Assembly (NCBI GenBank): GCA_030639495.1
Contig: DAOWCP010000001.1
Span: forward strand, 1 to 64,000
DNA: 64,000 nt
Direction: 5' to 3'
Source of the DNA: JAGLTN01 sp023135255
GTDB taxonomy: Bacteria; Planctomycetota; Phycisphaerae; Sedimentisphaerales; Anaerobacaceae
Of this stretch, positions 36,298 through 44,750 are shown piece after piece; within the stretch, counting starts at the first letter, position 1, and each line of letters opens with the position of its first letter. Below the pieces are notes generated by a model that was given only the letters and a program-made list of their open reading frames with translations, was not told the DNA's origin and searched no databases. Both the position numbers and the translations under genes were made by a program.

Positions 36298-37296
36298 TTA
36301 CACTTCCTCGATAGTGTTTAGGCCTAAGCGTTCGGTTATTCTTTCGAATTCTCTTAGTGAATAAAATTCGATTGTGATCTTGCCCCTTTGGCCGCTCTTG
36401 CGGGTATCTATCGCTACGCGTGTGCCAAGCTGGCTGGAAAGTGTGTTTTCCAGGTCTAATATATGTGGAGCTTTCTGTCTGGGTTTTTGTTTCTGTTGGC
36501 CGGTCTCTGTTAAATTTTGGCGAACAAGCTTTTCAACTTCGCGCACGCTAAGTCGCCCTGCCATCGCGCGATTAGCGAGTTTGCGTTTCAAGTCGTCATT
36601 GGGAAGTGCCAATATCGCGCGTGCGTGCCCCATTGCCAGCGTCCCTTCAGTCAGCATTTGTTGTATCTCACCAGGCAGATCCAAAAGCCTTAAGTAGTTA
36701 GTGACAACCGAACGGTTCTCGCCAAGCCTCTGCCCTGCTTCTGCGTGAGTAAGAGAAAAAGTTTTTACATAATTTTGATACGCTTTCGCCCTTTCTATCG
36801 GGTTAAGGTTCGTGCGGTGAATATTTTCCACCAAAGCCAACTCAAGCATCTGCTCATCGGTCGCTTGTCTTACTATTGCGGGTATCTTTTCCAGCCCAGC
36901 TAATTGTGAAGCTCTGAACCGCCGCTCCCCTGCTATTAATTGGTACCCTTCCTCGAAAGGCCGAACAATAATAGGCTGAACAACACCGTTAGCCCTGATC
37001 GAGTCTGCCAGTTCCTCTAATTCATTTTCATTCCAGACTGTCCTGGGCTGATACGGATTCGCCACTATCAAATCAAGCGGCATCGCCCGCAATGATTCGC
37101 GTAACTCCTTATCCTCAGGGAACTTAGGTCTATTGTCGCCGGTCTTTGCATCTTTATTGGCTGCAGGTATCTCTACTACCGGGGCCGTGACTTGCTGCGG
37201 GATAGGCAGCTCAATAGATTCAGAAGTTAAAGGACCCAAAAGAGACCGTAACCCCCTGCCGAGATGTTTGACTTTTTCTTTTTTCTTAGCTGTCAT
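36298..37296 (-). CDS. parB: Chromosome-partitioning protein ParB
   Basis: 332 residues. The N-terminal HLGRGLRSLLG is the short ParA-interacting motif. The CTPase/ParB-N domain runs from ~74: VANPYQPRTVWNENELEELA, LIAGERRFRA (123-129 for GERRFRA) and LVENIHRTNLNPIERA. A helix-turn-helix region follows (SLTHAEAGQRLGENRSVVTNYLRLLDL, ~177-203), and a C-terminal dimerisation region ends the chain. ParB binds parS sites, spreads and loads SMC. Two parS-like sites lie in the region just upstream. No parA is adjacent, which is unusual. Confidence 0.94.
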   Translation of the reverse strand: MTAKKKEKVKHLGRGLRSLLGPLTSESIELPIPQQVTAPVVEIPAANKDAKTGDNRPKFPEDKELRESLRAMPLDLIVANPYQPRTVWNENELEELADSIRANGVVQPIIVRPFEEGYQLIAGERRFRASQLAGLEKIPAIVRQATDEQMLELALVENIHRTNLNPIERAKAYQNYVKTFSLTHAEAGQRLGENRSVVTNYLRLLDLPGEIQQMLTEGTLAMGHARAILALPNDDLKRKLANRAMAGRLSVREVEKLVRQNLTETGQQKQKPRQKAPHILDLENTLSSQLGTRVAIDTRKSGQRGKITIEFYSLREFERITERLGLNTIEEV

Positions 37297-37453
37297 ATTT
37301 TTGCTCCTTCAATTATTTCCTAAGCTGCTGCTGATCTTAGCCGGCAGTCATTGTCTGCTTATTCAGCTTTTAAATTTTCGATAAAATCACTTTATGTTTT
37401 ATAATTTAAAATATTTATTTTTTCCAGTTTTAATTTTTTATTTTTTAAAAAAA

Positions 37454-37469
37454 TGTTCCACGTGAAACA
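37454..37469. promoter_or_regulatory. parS site
   Basis: TGTTCCACGTGAAACA, a perfect fit to the TGTTNCACGTGAAACA consensus bound by ParB; 157 bp upstream of the parB start. Confidence 0.9.
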
Positions 37470-37604
37470 TTGACGAAATTTTCATTGTAAGACAATTTGG
37501 TTTTTGGTTCAAAAACGTTTCTTTTTTTCGTTATTTTTTGATCGCTGCTGGAGGTGTTTTTGGGTGGTTTCCGGAACCTGCGAGAGTTGTTCCCAATAGC
37601 TCAT

Positions 37605-37613
37605 TTATCCACA
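37605..37613 (+). promoter_or_regulatory. DnaA box near parS
   Basis: TTATCCACA, an exact consensus DnaA box, 136 bp from the first parS site. Confidence 0.6.
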
Positions 37614-37775
37614 AAGTTGCCAAACACCCCTCAAAAAGGGCTGATTTAAGCGGTTTTACACCAAAAATCTGTTAGGAAGGGCAGTTATAAGCTATTCGGA
37701 CAATCCATAGCGGAGGTTAAAAAACGTCTAAAAACAGGGTGAAATGGGAAATTAAAAAATGCGTTTTTTGAGGGA

Positions 37776-37791
37776 TGTTTCATGTGAAACA
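37776..37791. promoter_or_regulatory. parS-like site, one mismatch
   Basis: TGTTTCATGTGAAACA differs from TGTTTCACGTGAAACA at a single central base. Confidence 0.7.
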
Positions 37792-37854
37792 ATGTGAAAA
37801 GCAGAAAAGAATTGAAATTCATATTTTAAAAAAATCAAAAACAAAGCAGGGGGG

Positions 37855-37957
37855 TACCATTCATGGTAATAAATTTCCGCGAATAAATCCATAACTTCTT
37901 ATCTTTGAGTTATTTACCCGCGAATAAACGGGAAAATTTAATTGGGATCAGTATAGT
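37855..37957. repeat. Intergenic repeat R, copy 1
   Basis: It opens with the palindrome TACCATTCATGGTA, continues with CCGCGAATAAATCC and ACCCGCGAATAAACGGG, and ends in AATTGGGATCAGTATAGT. The blocks recur in order at 53043-53241. Confidence 0.65.
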
Positions 37958-38160
37958 AAAGCAAGTCGATAAAAAAAAGAGTTTGTTTGGTGCTTTTAGC
38001 TGATTTGAAGAGACTTTGAGTAAAAAAAAGTAATGCAGGATCGATATGTGGATATAGAGGCGTGTTAGTGTCGCCTATGGGCTTATTGGAAAGTTAACGT
38101 AAGTGGTTTATTTACAGCAGGTTAGGGCTATTGGTGTTGGGTTTTGATTTATTTGTTGTG

Positions 38161-38811
38161 CTACAAGGTAAGGAAATCTGCGAGGCAGTTCAAGACAGTG
38201 ACGTTGCAGGTGAGGAGTTTTTCTTTTGGCTGGTGGCCGTCAGCTATCAGGATGCAGTCGGTGTTTATTGCGCGAGCGACTTGGAAATCGTGGGTGGTGT
38301 CGCCAATAAAGAGGGTTTTATCGGACTTGATGGTGGATTTTTCGAGGAATTGTTTGGCTGCGCCGACTTTGCCGTGGGCGTAATCGTCTGTCAGGCCTAC
38401 GATGTGGGTGAAGTAGTTGGTTAGTTTGAAATGGGCGACAACTTCTTCGAGTCTGAATTGGTTGTAGGCGGAGAGGATCGATTGGGTGAAGTTTTTGGAT
38501 TTGAAGTACTGCAGGGTTTTTGCTGCGTTTGGCTGGAGAGGGCAGCTGAATCGGTGGGTTTCGTATTGGTTTATGAATTCGGCGGCGATGTCGTCGAAGG
38601 ATTCTTTTGAGAAGTCAAAGCCTACTTTTTTATAGTAATCTATTACAGGGAAGTCGAACTCGTCTTTATATTGCTGGGCGGTGACGGCGGGGAGGTTTCG
38701 GGCTTTTAGCATTGAGTTTAGTATTTCGACGCAGAGGCGGGTGTCTTTTACTAATGTGCCGTTCCAGTCCCAGATTATGTGGGTGTATTTTTTCAATATT
38801 GATTCTGCCAT
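38161..38811 (-). CDS. HAD-family phosphatase (phosphoglycolate-phosphatase-like)
   Basis: 216 residues, a whole HAD domain with a helical cap. Motif I is WDWNGTLVKDT (~14-24): the nucleophile Asp is present but the usual second Asp is Asn. Motif II is near ILSAYNQ, motif III the Lys in a 'HGKVGAAKQFLE' stretch, and motif IV IGDTTHDFQVA. The substitution at the general-acid position also occurs in some HAD members. Activity on phosphoglycolate or sugar phosphates is inferred by family. It stands alone. Confidence 0.85.
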   Translation of the reverse strand: MAESILKKYTHIIWDWNGTLVKDTRLCVEILNSMLKARNLPAVTAQQYKDEFDFPVIDYYKKVGFDFSKESFDDIAAEFINQYETHRFSCPLQPNAAKTLQYFKSKNFTQSILSAYNQFRLEEVVAHFKLTNYFTHIVGLTDDYAHGKVGAAKQFLEKSTIKSDKTLFIGDTTHDFQVARAINTDCILIADGHQPKEKLLTCNVTVLNCLADFLTL

Positions 38812-38933
38812 TTTCGGTTTCCGTTAGAGATAATCTGGTTATTATAGCAATGAAAATGGGCTTATGGAAGCTGGAAAGGGGGGAGTGGTTTTGAACGTTG
38901 CTGAAATTGGGGGATTTTATTTCGTAATCGACC

Positions 38934-39031
38934 GTAGAAATTCCGATTCCGACGAGTTTTTTTGGGGACCCATTCTCATCGGAATTACTACTCGGTTTTT
39001 AGATTGTGTTTATTTTGGTTGGGGATATAAT
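38934..39031 (+). repeat. Terminator-promoter repeat T, copy A
   Basis: Arms GTAGAAATTCCGA (38934-38946) and TCGGAATTACTAC (38979-38991), one mismatch, then CGGTTTTT. Further on, TTGTGT (39004-39009), 16 bp, TATAAT (39026-39031). The arms and the promoter are shared with copies at 40496 and 51579. Confidence 0.8.
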
Positions 39032-39182
39032 TACTTATGAATTGTGTTTTTTAGGAAGCTGGTGTTACAGGTGAGAGGTTTTTTCGATGTGTTTAAATGA
39101 TGTTTCGGCAGATAAGGGTTTTTGAATGCGTGACGAAAACAAGGGAATAGTACGGATAAGCAAGGAATTCAGGAGAGTATAG

Positions 39183-40274
39183 ATGCGAGATTTCAAAAAA
39201 GTTTTCTTAAGGGTGCTATTTTTTGTTGTGGTGGGGGCGATGGTTTTTTCTTTAGGAGGTTGCGGAGGAGCTTTTAAAAAATCTAAGCCTATGCCGAGTT
39301 ATTGCCGAACTGAATTGACGTTTTTATTGCCACAGCCTTATAGCCGAGTTTATGTTGAGATCGACAGGATCGAGGGAGTTGATTTGCCAGAGGGTGCGCT
39401 TGAAGACCTGGAAATATTTTTGAATAAATACTGTTTAAAACCCGATGGAATTGAACTTGTGCGTGATGATGTAATACCTGAATCTGAGTATAAAGGTCGG
39501 TCGGCTGGTATCGTTGCGAATTTATTTATCGATGGGCCTTCATGTCGTGTGGATGACGGCAAAACGGCTTATATGTATATTCTTGTTTATGATTCGAAGA
39601 AAATGGGACGGCAAAGGTGTCTGAAGGCTCATGTCAGTTTTCCATATTCATGTATGATCTATTATGATATTAATTCTTTTCGTTTATTGAAAAATCATAT
39701 TGGCAGAAATGTATTGCTGCATGAAGCAAGCCATGTGCTTGGGTTGTGTAAGAATACTGAGCATGGCGATGGTGCTCACTGTTTTAAAAAGGGATGTCTG
39801 ATATATCCGACAGTTAGTGCGAAATTTTTTAAGGTGTTGTTTGGTAAACCTGCGAAAAAGCTGGAATTGTGTGATGATTGCCAGAGAGATATTGCAATGC
39901 TACAGGCTGAGAATCGGGCTTGTAAGATGAGTTTTAATGGGCCTTTTCTGGTTCGGCAAGAAGATGGATACTGGATTGCGTGTTTGCCTGTTTGTGATTT
40001 GATTTCTATTTCAGGAGCTGACAGGTTCGATTGGCGTCAAATGCTGGCTAAAATGAAACAAACAGTAAAAAATAACGAGGATTTTTTGCGGGAAAATCCG
40101 AATGCAAAGTGTTGTGAATTTACGCTTAATGAGACAGGAGAATCGGCTGAGGAGAAAAAGAAGATGCTGCTAAAGCTTAAATGTATCAGTAAAGACCCAG
40201 CGCCAATTGTGGGCAAGTATGTTGAAGATGCGATCAGGGAATTGGAGGCAGAGCTAGTTGAGAAACCTCAATAA
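39183..40274 (+). CDS. Lipoprotein with zinc-protease (metzincin-like) motif
   Basis: 363 residues. A long signal ends in a lipobox (SLGGC, Cys27). Residues 180-199 read HEASHVLGLCKNTEHGDGAH, which resembles the metzincin zinc site HExxHxxGLxxxxxH (H180, E181, H184, with H194 or H199 as the third ligand). Nearby cysteines (C189, C200, C205) may form bridges. A CxxC (CDDC) follows at ~230. An AGGAGAG ribosome site lies about 8 bp before the ATG. It should be a surface-anchored peptidase. No closer family could be fixed from the sequence alone. Confidence 0.7.
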   Translation: MRDFKKVFLRVLFFVVVGAMVFSLGGCGGAFKKSKPMPSYCRTELTFLLPQPYSRVYVEIDRIEGVDLPEGALEDLEIFLNKYCLKPDGIELVRDDVIPESEYKGRSAGIVANLFIDGPSCRVDDGKTAYMYILVYDSKKMGRQRCLKAHVSFPYSCMIYYDINSFRLLKNHIGRNVLLHEASHVLGLCKNTEHGDGAHCFKKGCLIYPTVSAKFFKVLFGKPAKKLELCDDCQRDIAMLQAENRACKMSFNGPFLVRQEDGYWIACLPVCDLISISGADRFDWRQMLAKMKQTVKNNEDFLRENPNAKCCEFTLNETGESAEEKKKMLLKLKCISKDPAPIVGKYVEDAIRELEAELVEKPQ

Positions 40275-40408
40275 TCATTGGTGGATAAATTGAATCTGGA
40301 TAAAAGATTGAACCATGAATTGACGTCATTTTTACGGAGGAAAAAAGAGATATTACGCGGCGGGTCGGCAATCTTCGATGGGTTTTTGTCTGGGTTGGTG
40401 GTTTTACC

Positions 40409-40424
40409 ATGAACCCCGATGTGC
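40409..40424. repeat. Short palindromic hairpin
   Basis: CCCGATGTGCATCGGG, near-perfect inverted repeat in the gap after the metzincin-like gene. Related CCCGAT..ATCGG sequence occurs inside repeat R at ~53143-53155. Confidence 0.5.
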
Positions 40425-40495
40425 ATCGGGACCGAGGGGCGTGAAGAAAAGATAAGAGAAAATGGAATTGGGAGTAATTAATTTTGTATTTGGCT

Positions 40496-40593
40496 GTAGT
40501 AATTCCGACTCCGACGAGCTTGTGCAATAGCCCATTCTCATCGGAATTACTACTCGGTTTTTAGATTGAGTTTATTTTGGTTGGGGATATAAT
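40496..40593 (+). repeat. Terminator-promoter repeat T, copy B
   Basis: GTAGTAATTCCGA (40496-40508) and TCGGAATTACTAC (40541-40553), 13 of 13 paired, then CGGTTTTT. TTGAGT (40566-40571), 16 bp, TATAAT (40588-40593) follows. It lies just before the sugar transporter gene. Confidence 0.82.
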
Positions 40594-40623
40594 TATTTTT
40601 CGGTTTGGTATTGGTAATGTTAT

Positions 40624-42045
40624 ATGGAAAGTTCGGCGAGTATGGATGGCGGCGTTAAATATGATATGAAATATATCTGGGTTATTTCGCTGGTAGCGGC
40701 GATGGGAGGGTTGTTGTTTGGGTATGACTGGGTTGTTGTGGGTGGTGCGAAGGCGTTTTATGAGCCTTACTTTGGTTTGACGAGTCCGGCGATGCAGGGG
40801 TGGGGGGTGAGTTCTGCTTTGGTTGGTTGTCTGGCGGGGGCGATTGTTAGCGGGGTTTTGAGTGACAGGCTTGGACGTAAACGGCTTTTGATATCTGCGG
40901 GGTTATTGTTTACTGTTTCGGCGGTGGGGACGGGGCTTGCGCAGGATTTTTTGTGGTTTAATGTTTTTCGGATACTTGGCGGGGTTGGTATCGGGTTGGC
41001 GTCGAATTTGTCTCCTATGTATATTGCGGAGGTTTCGCCTGCGAAATTTCGAGGGCGGTTTGTTTCGGTGAATCAGCTTATGATCGTTATTGGTGTATTG
41101 CTCGCGCAGGTGGTTAACTGGCTGATATCTTTGTGTGATACGGGGTTGGTGGATAATGCTACAACGGAAATAATCCTTTCGAGCTGGAACGGGCAGTATG
41201 GTTGGCGATGGATGTTTGCGGCTGAGGCTGTGCCGGCGGGATTGTTTTTTGTGTTGATGTTCTTTGTGCCTGAGAGTCCGCGGTGGCTGATTAAGAATGG
41301 TCAAAGCGGCGAGGCGGAGAGGATATTCGGGAGGATCGGCGGGCAGGATTACGCTAAGGCGGAAGTTGCTGATATTGAGAATACGATTTCGAGTAAGGAA
41401 GTCGGGGCGGTTAATTTCAGGGATCTTCTGGAACGGAAGATGTTTAAGGTTTTAATGATCGGTGTGATTCTGGCAGTTTATCAGCAGTGGTGCGGGATTA
41501 ATGTAATCTTCTATTACGCGAGCGATATTTTTAAATCGGCTGGCTATGATGTTAAGGGGGTTATGCTTAATATCGTTATCATGGGGGCTGTGAATCTTGT
41601 GTTTACGTTTATCGCGATCGGGACGGTTGATAAGTTCGGGCGGAAAATTCTGATGCTGCTTGGGTCGGCGGGGCTTGCGGTTAGCTATGGATTGGTTGGG
41701 TGGAGTTTTTATGCCGGCGTTGAAGGGGGCTGGGTTGTGTTTTTGACTGTGCTTGCGATTGCGTTTTACTCATTTTCGCTGGCGCCGGTGATGTGGGTAT
41801 TGCTGTCGGAGATATTTCCGAATCGTATTCGCGGGGCAGCGATGTCGATATCGGTTTCGGCTTTGTGGATCGGGTGTTTTACGCTAAGCTATTTTTTCCC
41901 GATACTTAATAATACTTTCGGGTCGGCTAATACGTTCTGGCTTTATGGGTTGATATGTGTTGCAGGCTTTTTGTTTATTCTTTTTGTGCTGCCTGAGACG
42001 AAAGGCAAGAGCCTGGAGCAGATCGAACGTGAACTGGTTGATTGA
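40624..42045 (+). CDS. MFS sugar:H+ symporter (sugar porter family)
   Basis: 473 residues, 12 predicted transmembrane helices. Sugar-porter signatures are present: GRKRLLISAGLLF after TM2, PESPRWLI between TM6 and TM7, GINVIFYYASDIF in TM7 and PETKGKSLEQIE after TM12. Such carriers bring in hexoses or pentoses (XylE/AraE/GalP type). The start ATG has no strong SD; a downstream ATG at 40642 or 40663 is possible. Copy B of the repeat ends 30 bp upstream and supplies the only visible promoter. Confidence 0.92.
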   Translation: MESSASMDGGVKYDMKYIWVISLVAAMGGLLFGYDWVVVGGAKAFYEPYFGLTSPAMQGWGVSSALVGCLAGAIVSGVLSDRLGRKRLLISAGLLFTVSAVGTGLAQDFLWFNVFRILGGVGIGLASNLSPMYIAEVSPAKFRGRFVSVNQLMIVIGVLLAQVVNWLISLCDTGLVDNATTEIILSSWNGQYGWRWMFAAEAVPAGLFFVLMFFVPESPRWLIKNGQSGEAERIFGRIGGQDYAKAEVADIENTISSKEVGAVNFRDLLERKMFKVLMIGVILAVYQQWCGINVIFYYASDIFKSAGYDVKGVMLNIVIMGAVNLVFTFIAIGTVDKFGRKILMLLGSAGLAVSYGLVGWSFYAGVEGGWVVFLTVLAIAFYSFSLAPVMWVLLSEIFPNRIRGAAMSISVSALWIGCFTLSYFFPILNNTFGSANTFWLYGLICVAGFLFILFVLPETKGKSLEQIERELVD

Positions 42046-42148
42046 TTTGGGCGGGCGGTTCATTGTGTTTTGATAAGAGTTTAAAGCGGAGAATAAAGTA
42101 AAAAGCAGAATAGCAAAAAATGGTAATTGCTGAAATAGTGAGGTGTAA

Positions 42149-42733
42149 ATGGACTGTTTTCAAATAAATAATAAAAAGATTAAGCGAATGTTTTTTGTTT
42201 TGTCATTAAATACAACCATTTGTTTTGCGATAATCTTTTGGCTGTGTTCTGGGCCATTATTTGAGTCAGGAGATACTATTTTGCAAAAGATTTTTATGGT
42301 TGGTTTGTCACTTACTCTGATCTTTATGTGTCTCTGGTTTGTGTTTATATTTGTTATAGGTGGTATAAAAGAGTTTTTTATGTTAGGGCTTAAAATTGGT
42401 TTTGAGGAAGATAGAATTGTAATATTGAACAAGGATTCTAAGTATAAAATTTCCATGTCAGATTTAATCGCAATTTGTGATGACGGGACTTCTTTTCGTA
42501 TAATCTTTTATTATCAAAGTAAATTATTTACTTTTGAAATTATCCGAAAATATTTTCCTCCAGCTTTGACCGAAACTATAAATGAAACTTTTTCGTCGTT
42601 TGCAGGGTTCACTAAGAGCCGTTCGATTTTCAAGGATATTTTGAAAGAACATGAAGCTAAATCTTTAAGTAAGGCAAGGGGTTTTGAATTTTTGCTTGGT
42701 AATTGGGTTAAAAAAAACAGAGTGGGTTTTTAA
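42149..42733 (+). CDS. Two-helix membrane protein, unknown
   Basis: 194 residues. Two hydrophobic helices lie near the start (FFVLSLNTTICFAIIFWLC, VGLSLTLIFMCLWFVFIFVI), followed by a soluble beta/alpha part, 'FEEDRIVILNKDSKYKISMSDLI', resembling YcxB/PH-like sequence. Its last 16 bases overlap the 3' end of rnpB on the opposite strand. No family is recognised with confidence. Confidence 0.6.
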   Translation: MDCFQINNKKIKRMFFVLSLNTTICFAIIFWLCSGPLFESGDTILQKIFMVGLSLTLIFMCLWFVFIFVIGGIKEFFMLGLKIGFEEDRIVILNKDSKYKISMSDLIAICDDGTSFRIIFYYQSKLFTFEIIRKYFPPALTETINETFSSFAGFTKSRSIFKDILKEHEAKSLSKARGFEFLLGNWVKKNRVGF

Positions 42734-43102
42734 GCCGGGTTCTGTGCTGATTTCTCAGCGGCGATCATTTAACTTGGTTAGCTGTTACCAGCTAACTCTC
42801 TCCTTGCGGAGATGCGACCTACCCGTCGGCATTGGCTGGGCCAGCTAGCCGACATGCTTGGTCTTGCAGGAGGCGGGGTTTACCATGCCAGTATTGTCAC
42901 CAATATCGCGGTGCGCTCTTACCACACCATTTCACCATTGCCTGTGCCATCCGGGCGCGTTGCCCTTTGGCCATCGGCTGTATACTTTCTGTTGCACTTT
43001 CCCGCGGGTCGCCCCGGGTGGCAGTTAGCCATCGCCTTGCCCTATCCTGCCCGGACTTTCCTCTGGCTGAGAAGACAGCCAGCGATCGCCCAACCCACTC
43101 TG
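42718..43102 (-). ncRNA. rnpB: RNase P RNA (type A)
   Basis: Read on the - strand, it has the conserved core: GAGGAAAGTCCGGGC near the 5' end, GGGAAAGTGCAACAGAAAG in the P10-P11 area, GGTAAGAGCGCACC with GTAAACCCC, and the ending ACAGAACCCGGCTTA. P1 closes the molecule: CAGAGTGGGTT at the 5' end (43102-43092) pairs with AACCCACTCTG at the 3' end (42728-42718). A run of eight T follows, so P1 also acts as terminator. Total ~385 nt. It is the catalytic RNA for tRNA 5' maturation; its protein partner RnpA is at 56584. Confidence 0.96.
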
Positions 43103-43107
43103 GTTGT

Positions 43108-43136
43108 ATTATGACTTATTCGGGGGGGAAGTTCAA
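43108..43136 (-). promoter_or_regulatory. rnpB promoter
   Basis: On the - strand TTGAAC (43136-43131), a 17-bp spacer and CATAAT (43113-43108). Transcription would start ~43102, at the 5' strand of P1. Confidence 0.75.
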
Positions 43137-43148
43137 ATTAATCTTTTT

Positions 43149-44750
43149 TTATCTTGTTATTGTGATGTGCTTCTGGAATTTTTTATCGTCTCTTTGTGGG
43201 TAATCGCTTCTGAAGTGTACGCCTCTGCTTTCTCTTCGTTTTCTTGCAGTTTGTGCCATTAGCGAGCATACTGTCAGCATATTTTGACATTGGAAGCTGT
43301 GGGTGGATTCGAAAGTTTTGTCCATTACGTATCTTTGCCAGAAATTTATAATTTCAGAAGCTTCTTTTAGCGGCTGATTTTTTCTTGTTATTCCTACGTT
43401 TCTCCACATCAGTGCCCTTAGTGAGTTTGTAACGTCTTCGGTGTCGAGCCTGGTTTTGCTTGAAGCTGGGATAGTGTAGGAAATGTTTGGGTGCTTTATA
43501 CGGTCAGTGAGGTTTTGAGAAGCGAGCTGACCAGCGATTTTTCCGAAGACGAGTCCTTCGAGCAGTGAGTTGGAAGCTAATCTGTTTGCCCCGTGAAGGT
43601 TTGTGGAGGCTACTTCACCGGCAGCGTAGAGATTTTCGATGGATGTTTTTGCGGTGAGGTCTGTTTTTACACCGCCTATCATGTAGTGCGCGCTTGGTCG
43701 GACGGGGATGAGGTCCTTGGAAGTATCGATATCGAAGCTTTCGCACAGTTCGTTGATGAGGGGGAATCTTTTTGCGAAATGCTTTTTGTCGAAGTTCCTT
43801 ACGTCGAGGTAGACATGAGTTGTGTTTGTTTTGAGCATTTGTTTTAGTATTGCCTGACTGACGATATCGCGTGGTGCAAGTTCTGCGTCGGGGTGATATT
43901 CGTCCATGAATCTTTTGCCTTTTGCATCGACGAGTTTTGCCCCTTCTCCTCTTAGTGCTTCTGTTATGAGGGCACGTGATGCACCTGCGATGTATAGTGT
44001 TGTCGGATGGAACTGTATTAATTCGAGGACCTGGAGGACTGCACCTGCGGGGTATGCCAATGCGATTCCGTCGCCGTTAGAGATTTCCGGGTTTGTTGTT
44101 TCGCGGTATAATCTGCCAGCTCCGCCTGTGGCGAGGATGGTATTTTGTGCCCAGATAATCTGCGGGCTGTTTTTGCATTGGCCTATAGCGCCGAGGCATT
44201 GGTTTTGGTCATTGGTAAGTAAATCGAGTGCGTAGAAGTTTTCGATAATTTTTATTTTTGGGTTTTGGGTTATTTTATTTATTAGCGCCTGTGCGATTAC
44301 CTGTCCGGTTTTGTCGCCATGGGCGTGGGCAACTCTTGACTGTGCGTGACCGCCTTCTAATGTTACTGCGATTTTATTGTTTTCTGACATATCGAAATCT
44401 GTACCCCATTTGAGGAGTTGTTCGACGAGTTCCGGGCCTTGCTTTATGACTGTTTCGACGACGGTTGGGTCACTTAGGCCGCAACCTGTTTTTAATGTGT
44501 CTGCGATGTGGGATTCGAAAGAGTCGGTTTTGTTTAGTACTGACGCTATTCCGCCTTGGGCGTGCCAGGTGTTTGATTCCTGGAGTTTTGTTTTGCATAC
44601 GATGATGACGTTACAGTTTTCGGAGGCTTGTATTGCTGCGCGAAGGCCTGCAATGCCTGCGCCGATGATAAGGCAGTCGGTGAAAAGCTGGTTGGTGGCA
44701 ATAGAGTCAATGTTGACTAAATAACGCCTTGATCTGACCTGATTACTCAT
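43149..44750 (-). CDS. nadB: L-aspartate oxidase
   Basis: 533 residues. GAGIAGLRAAIQA (~30-42) is the FAD Rossmann motif. HAQGGIASVL, the EALRGEGAKLVD segment and RPSAHYMIGGVKTD (active-site region) follow, as in NadB rather than in SdhA. The C-terminal helical domain is present. It oxidises L-aspartate to iminoaspartate, the first step of NAD synthesis. Downstream, rnpB starts 47 bp after the stop with its own promoter. NadA and NadC are not in the window. Confidence 0.92.
   Translation of the reverse strand: MSNQVRSRRYLVNIDSIATNQLFTDCLIIGAGIAGLRAAIQASENCNVIIVCKTKLQESNTWHAQGGIASVLNKTDSFESHIADTLKTGCGLSDPTVVETVIKQGPELVEQLLKWGTDFDMSENNKIAVTLEGGHAQSRVAHAHGDKTGQVIAQALINKITQNPKIKIIENFYALDLLTNDQNQCLGAIGQCKNSPQIIWAQNTILATGGAGRLYRETTNPEISNGDGIALAYPAGAVLQVLELIQFHPTTLYIAGASRALITEALRGEGAKLVDAKGKRFMDEYHPDAELAPRDIVSQAILKQMLKTNTTHVYLDVRNFDKKHFAKRFPLINELCESFDIDTSKDLIPVRPSAHYMIGGVKTDLTAKTSIENLYAAGEVASTNLHGANRLASNSLLEGLVFGKIAGQLASQNLTDRIKHPNISYTIPASSKTRLDTEDVTNSLRALMWRNVGITRKNQPLKEASEIINFWQRYVMDKTFESTHSFQCQNMLTVCSLMAQTARKRRESRGVHFRSDYPQRDDKKFQKHITITR

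Larger units (their letters stand above)
37297..38160. other. Noncoding region upstream of parB: parS sites and a DnaA box
   Basis: 864 bp with no gene. It holds parS-like sites at 37454 and 37776, a perfect DnaA box (37605-37613), a CTGTTAGG motif (~37668) like those upstream of dnaN, and a repeat (37855-37957) shared with 53043-53241. Its motif content is that of a segregation/replication locus. Confidence 0.7.

Noticed and set aside
37297..38160. oriC placed at the parB locus instead of upstream of dnaN
   Set aside because: It has parS and a DnaA box but only one box and fewer CTGTTA motifs. The dnaN region fits better, although both are near the origin.
40401..40445. Hairpin after the metzincin-like gene as a terminator
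   Set aside because: The stem CCCGATG..CATCGGG has no T-run after it on either strand.
42812..43203. Two + strand reading frames of 100 and 123 codons
   Set aside because: They fall inside rnpB, whose conserved RNA core and P1 pairing explain the sequence.
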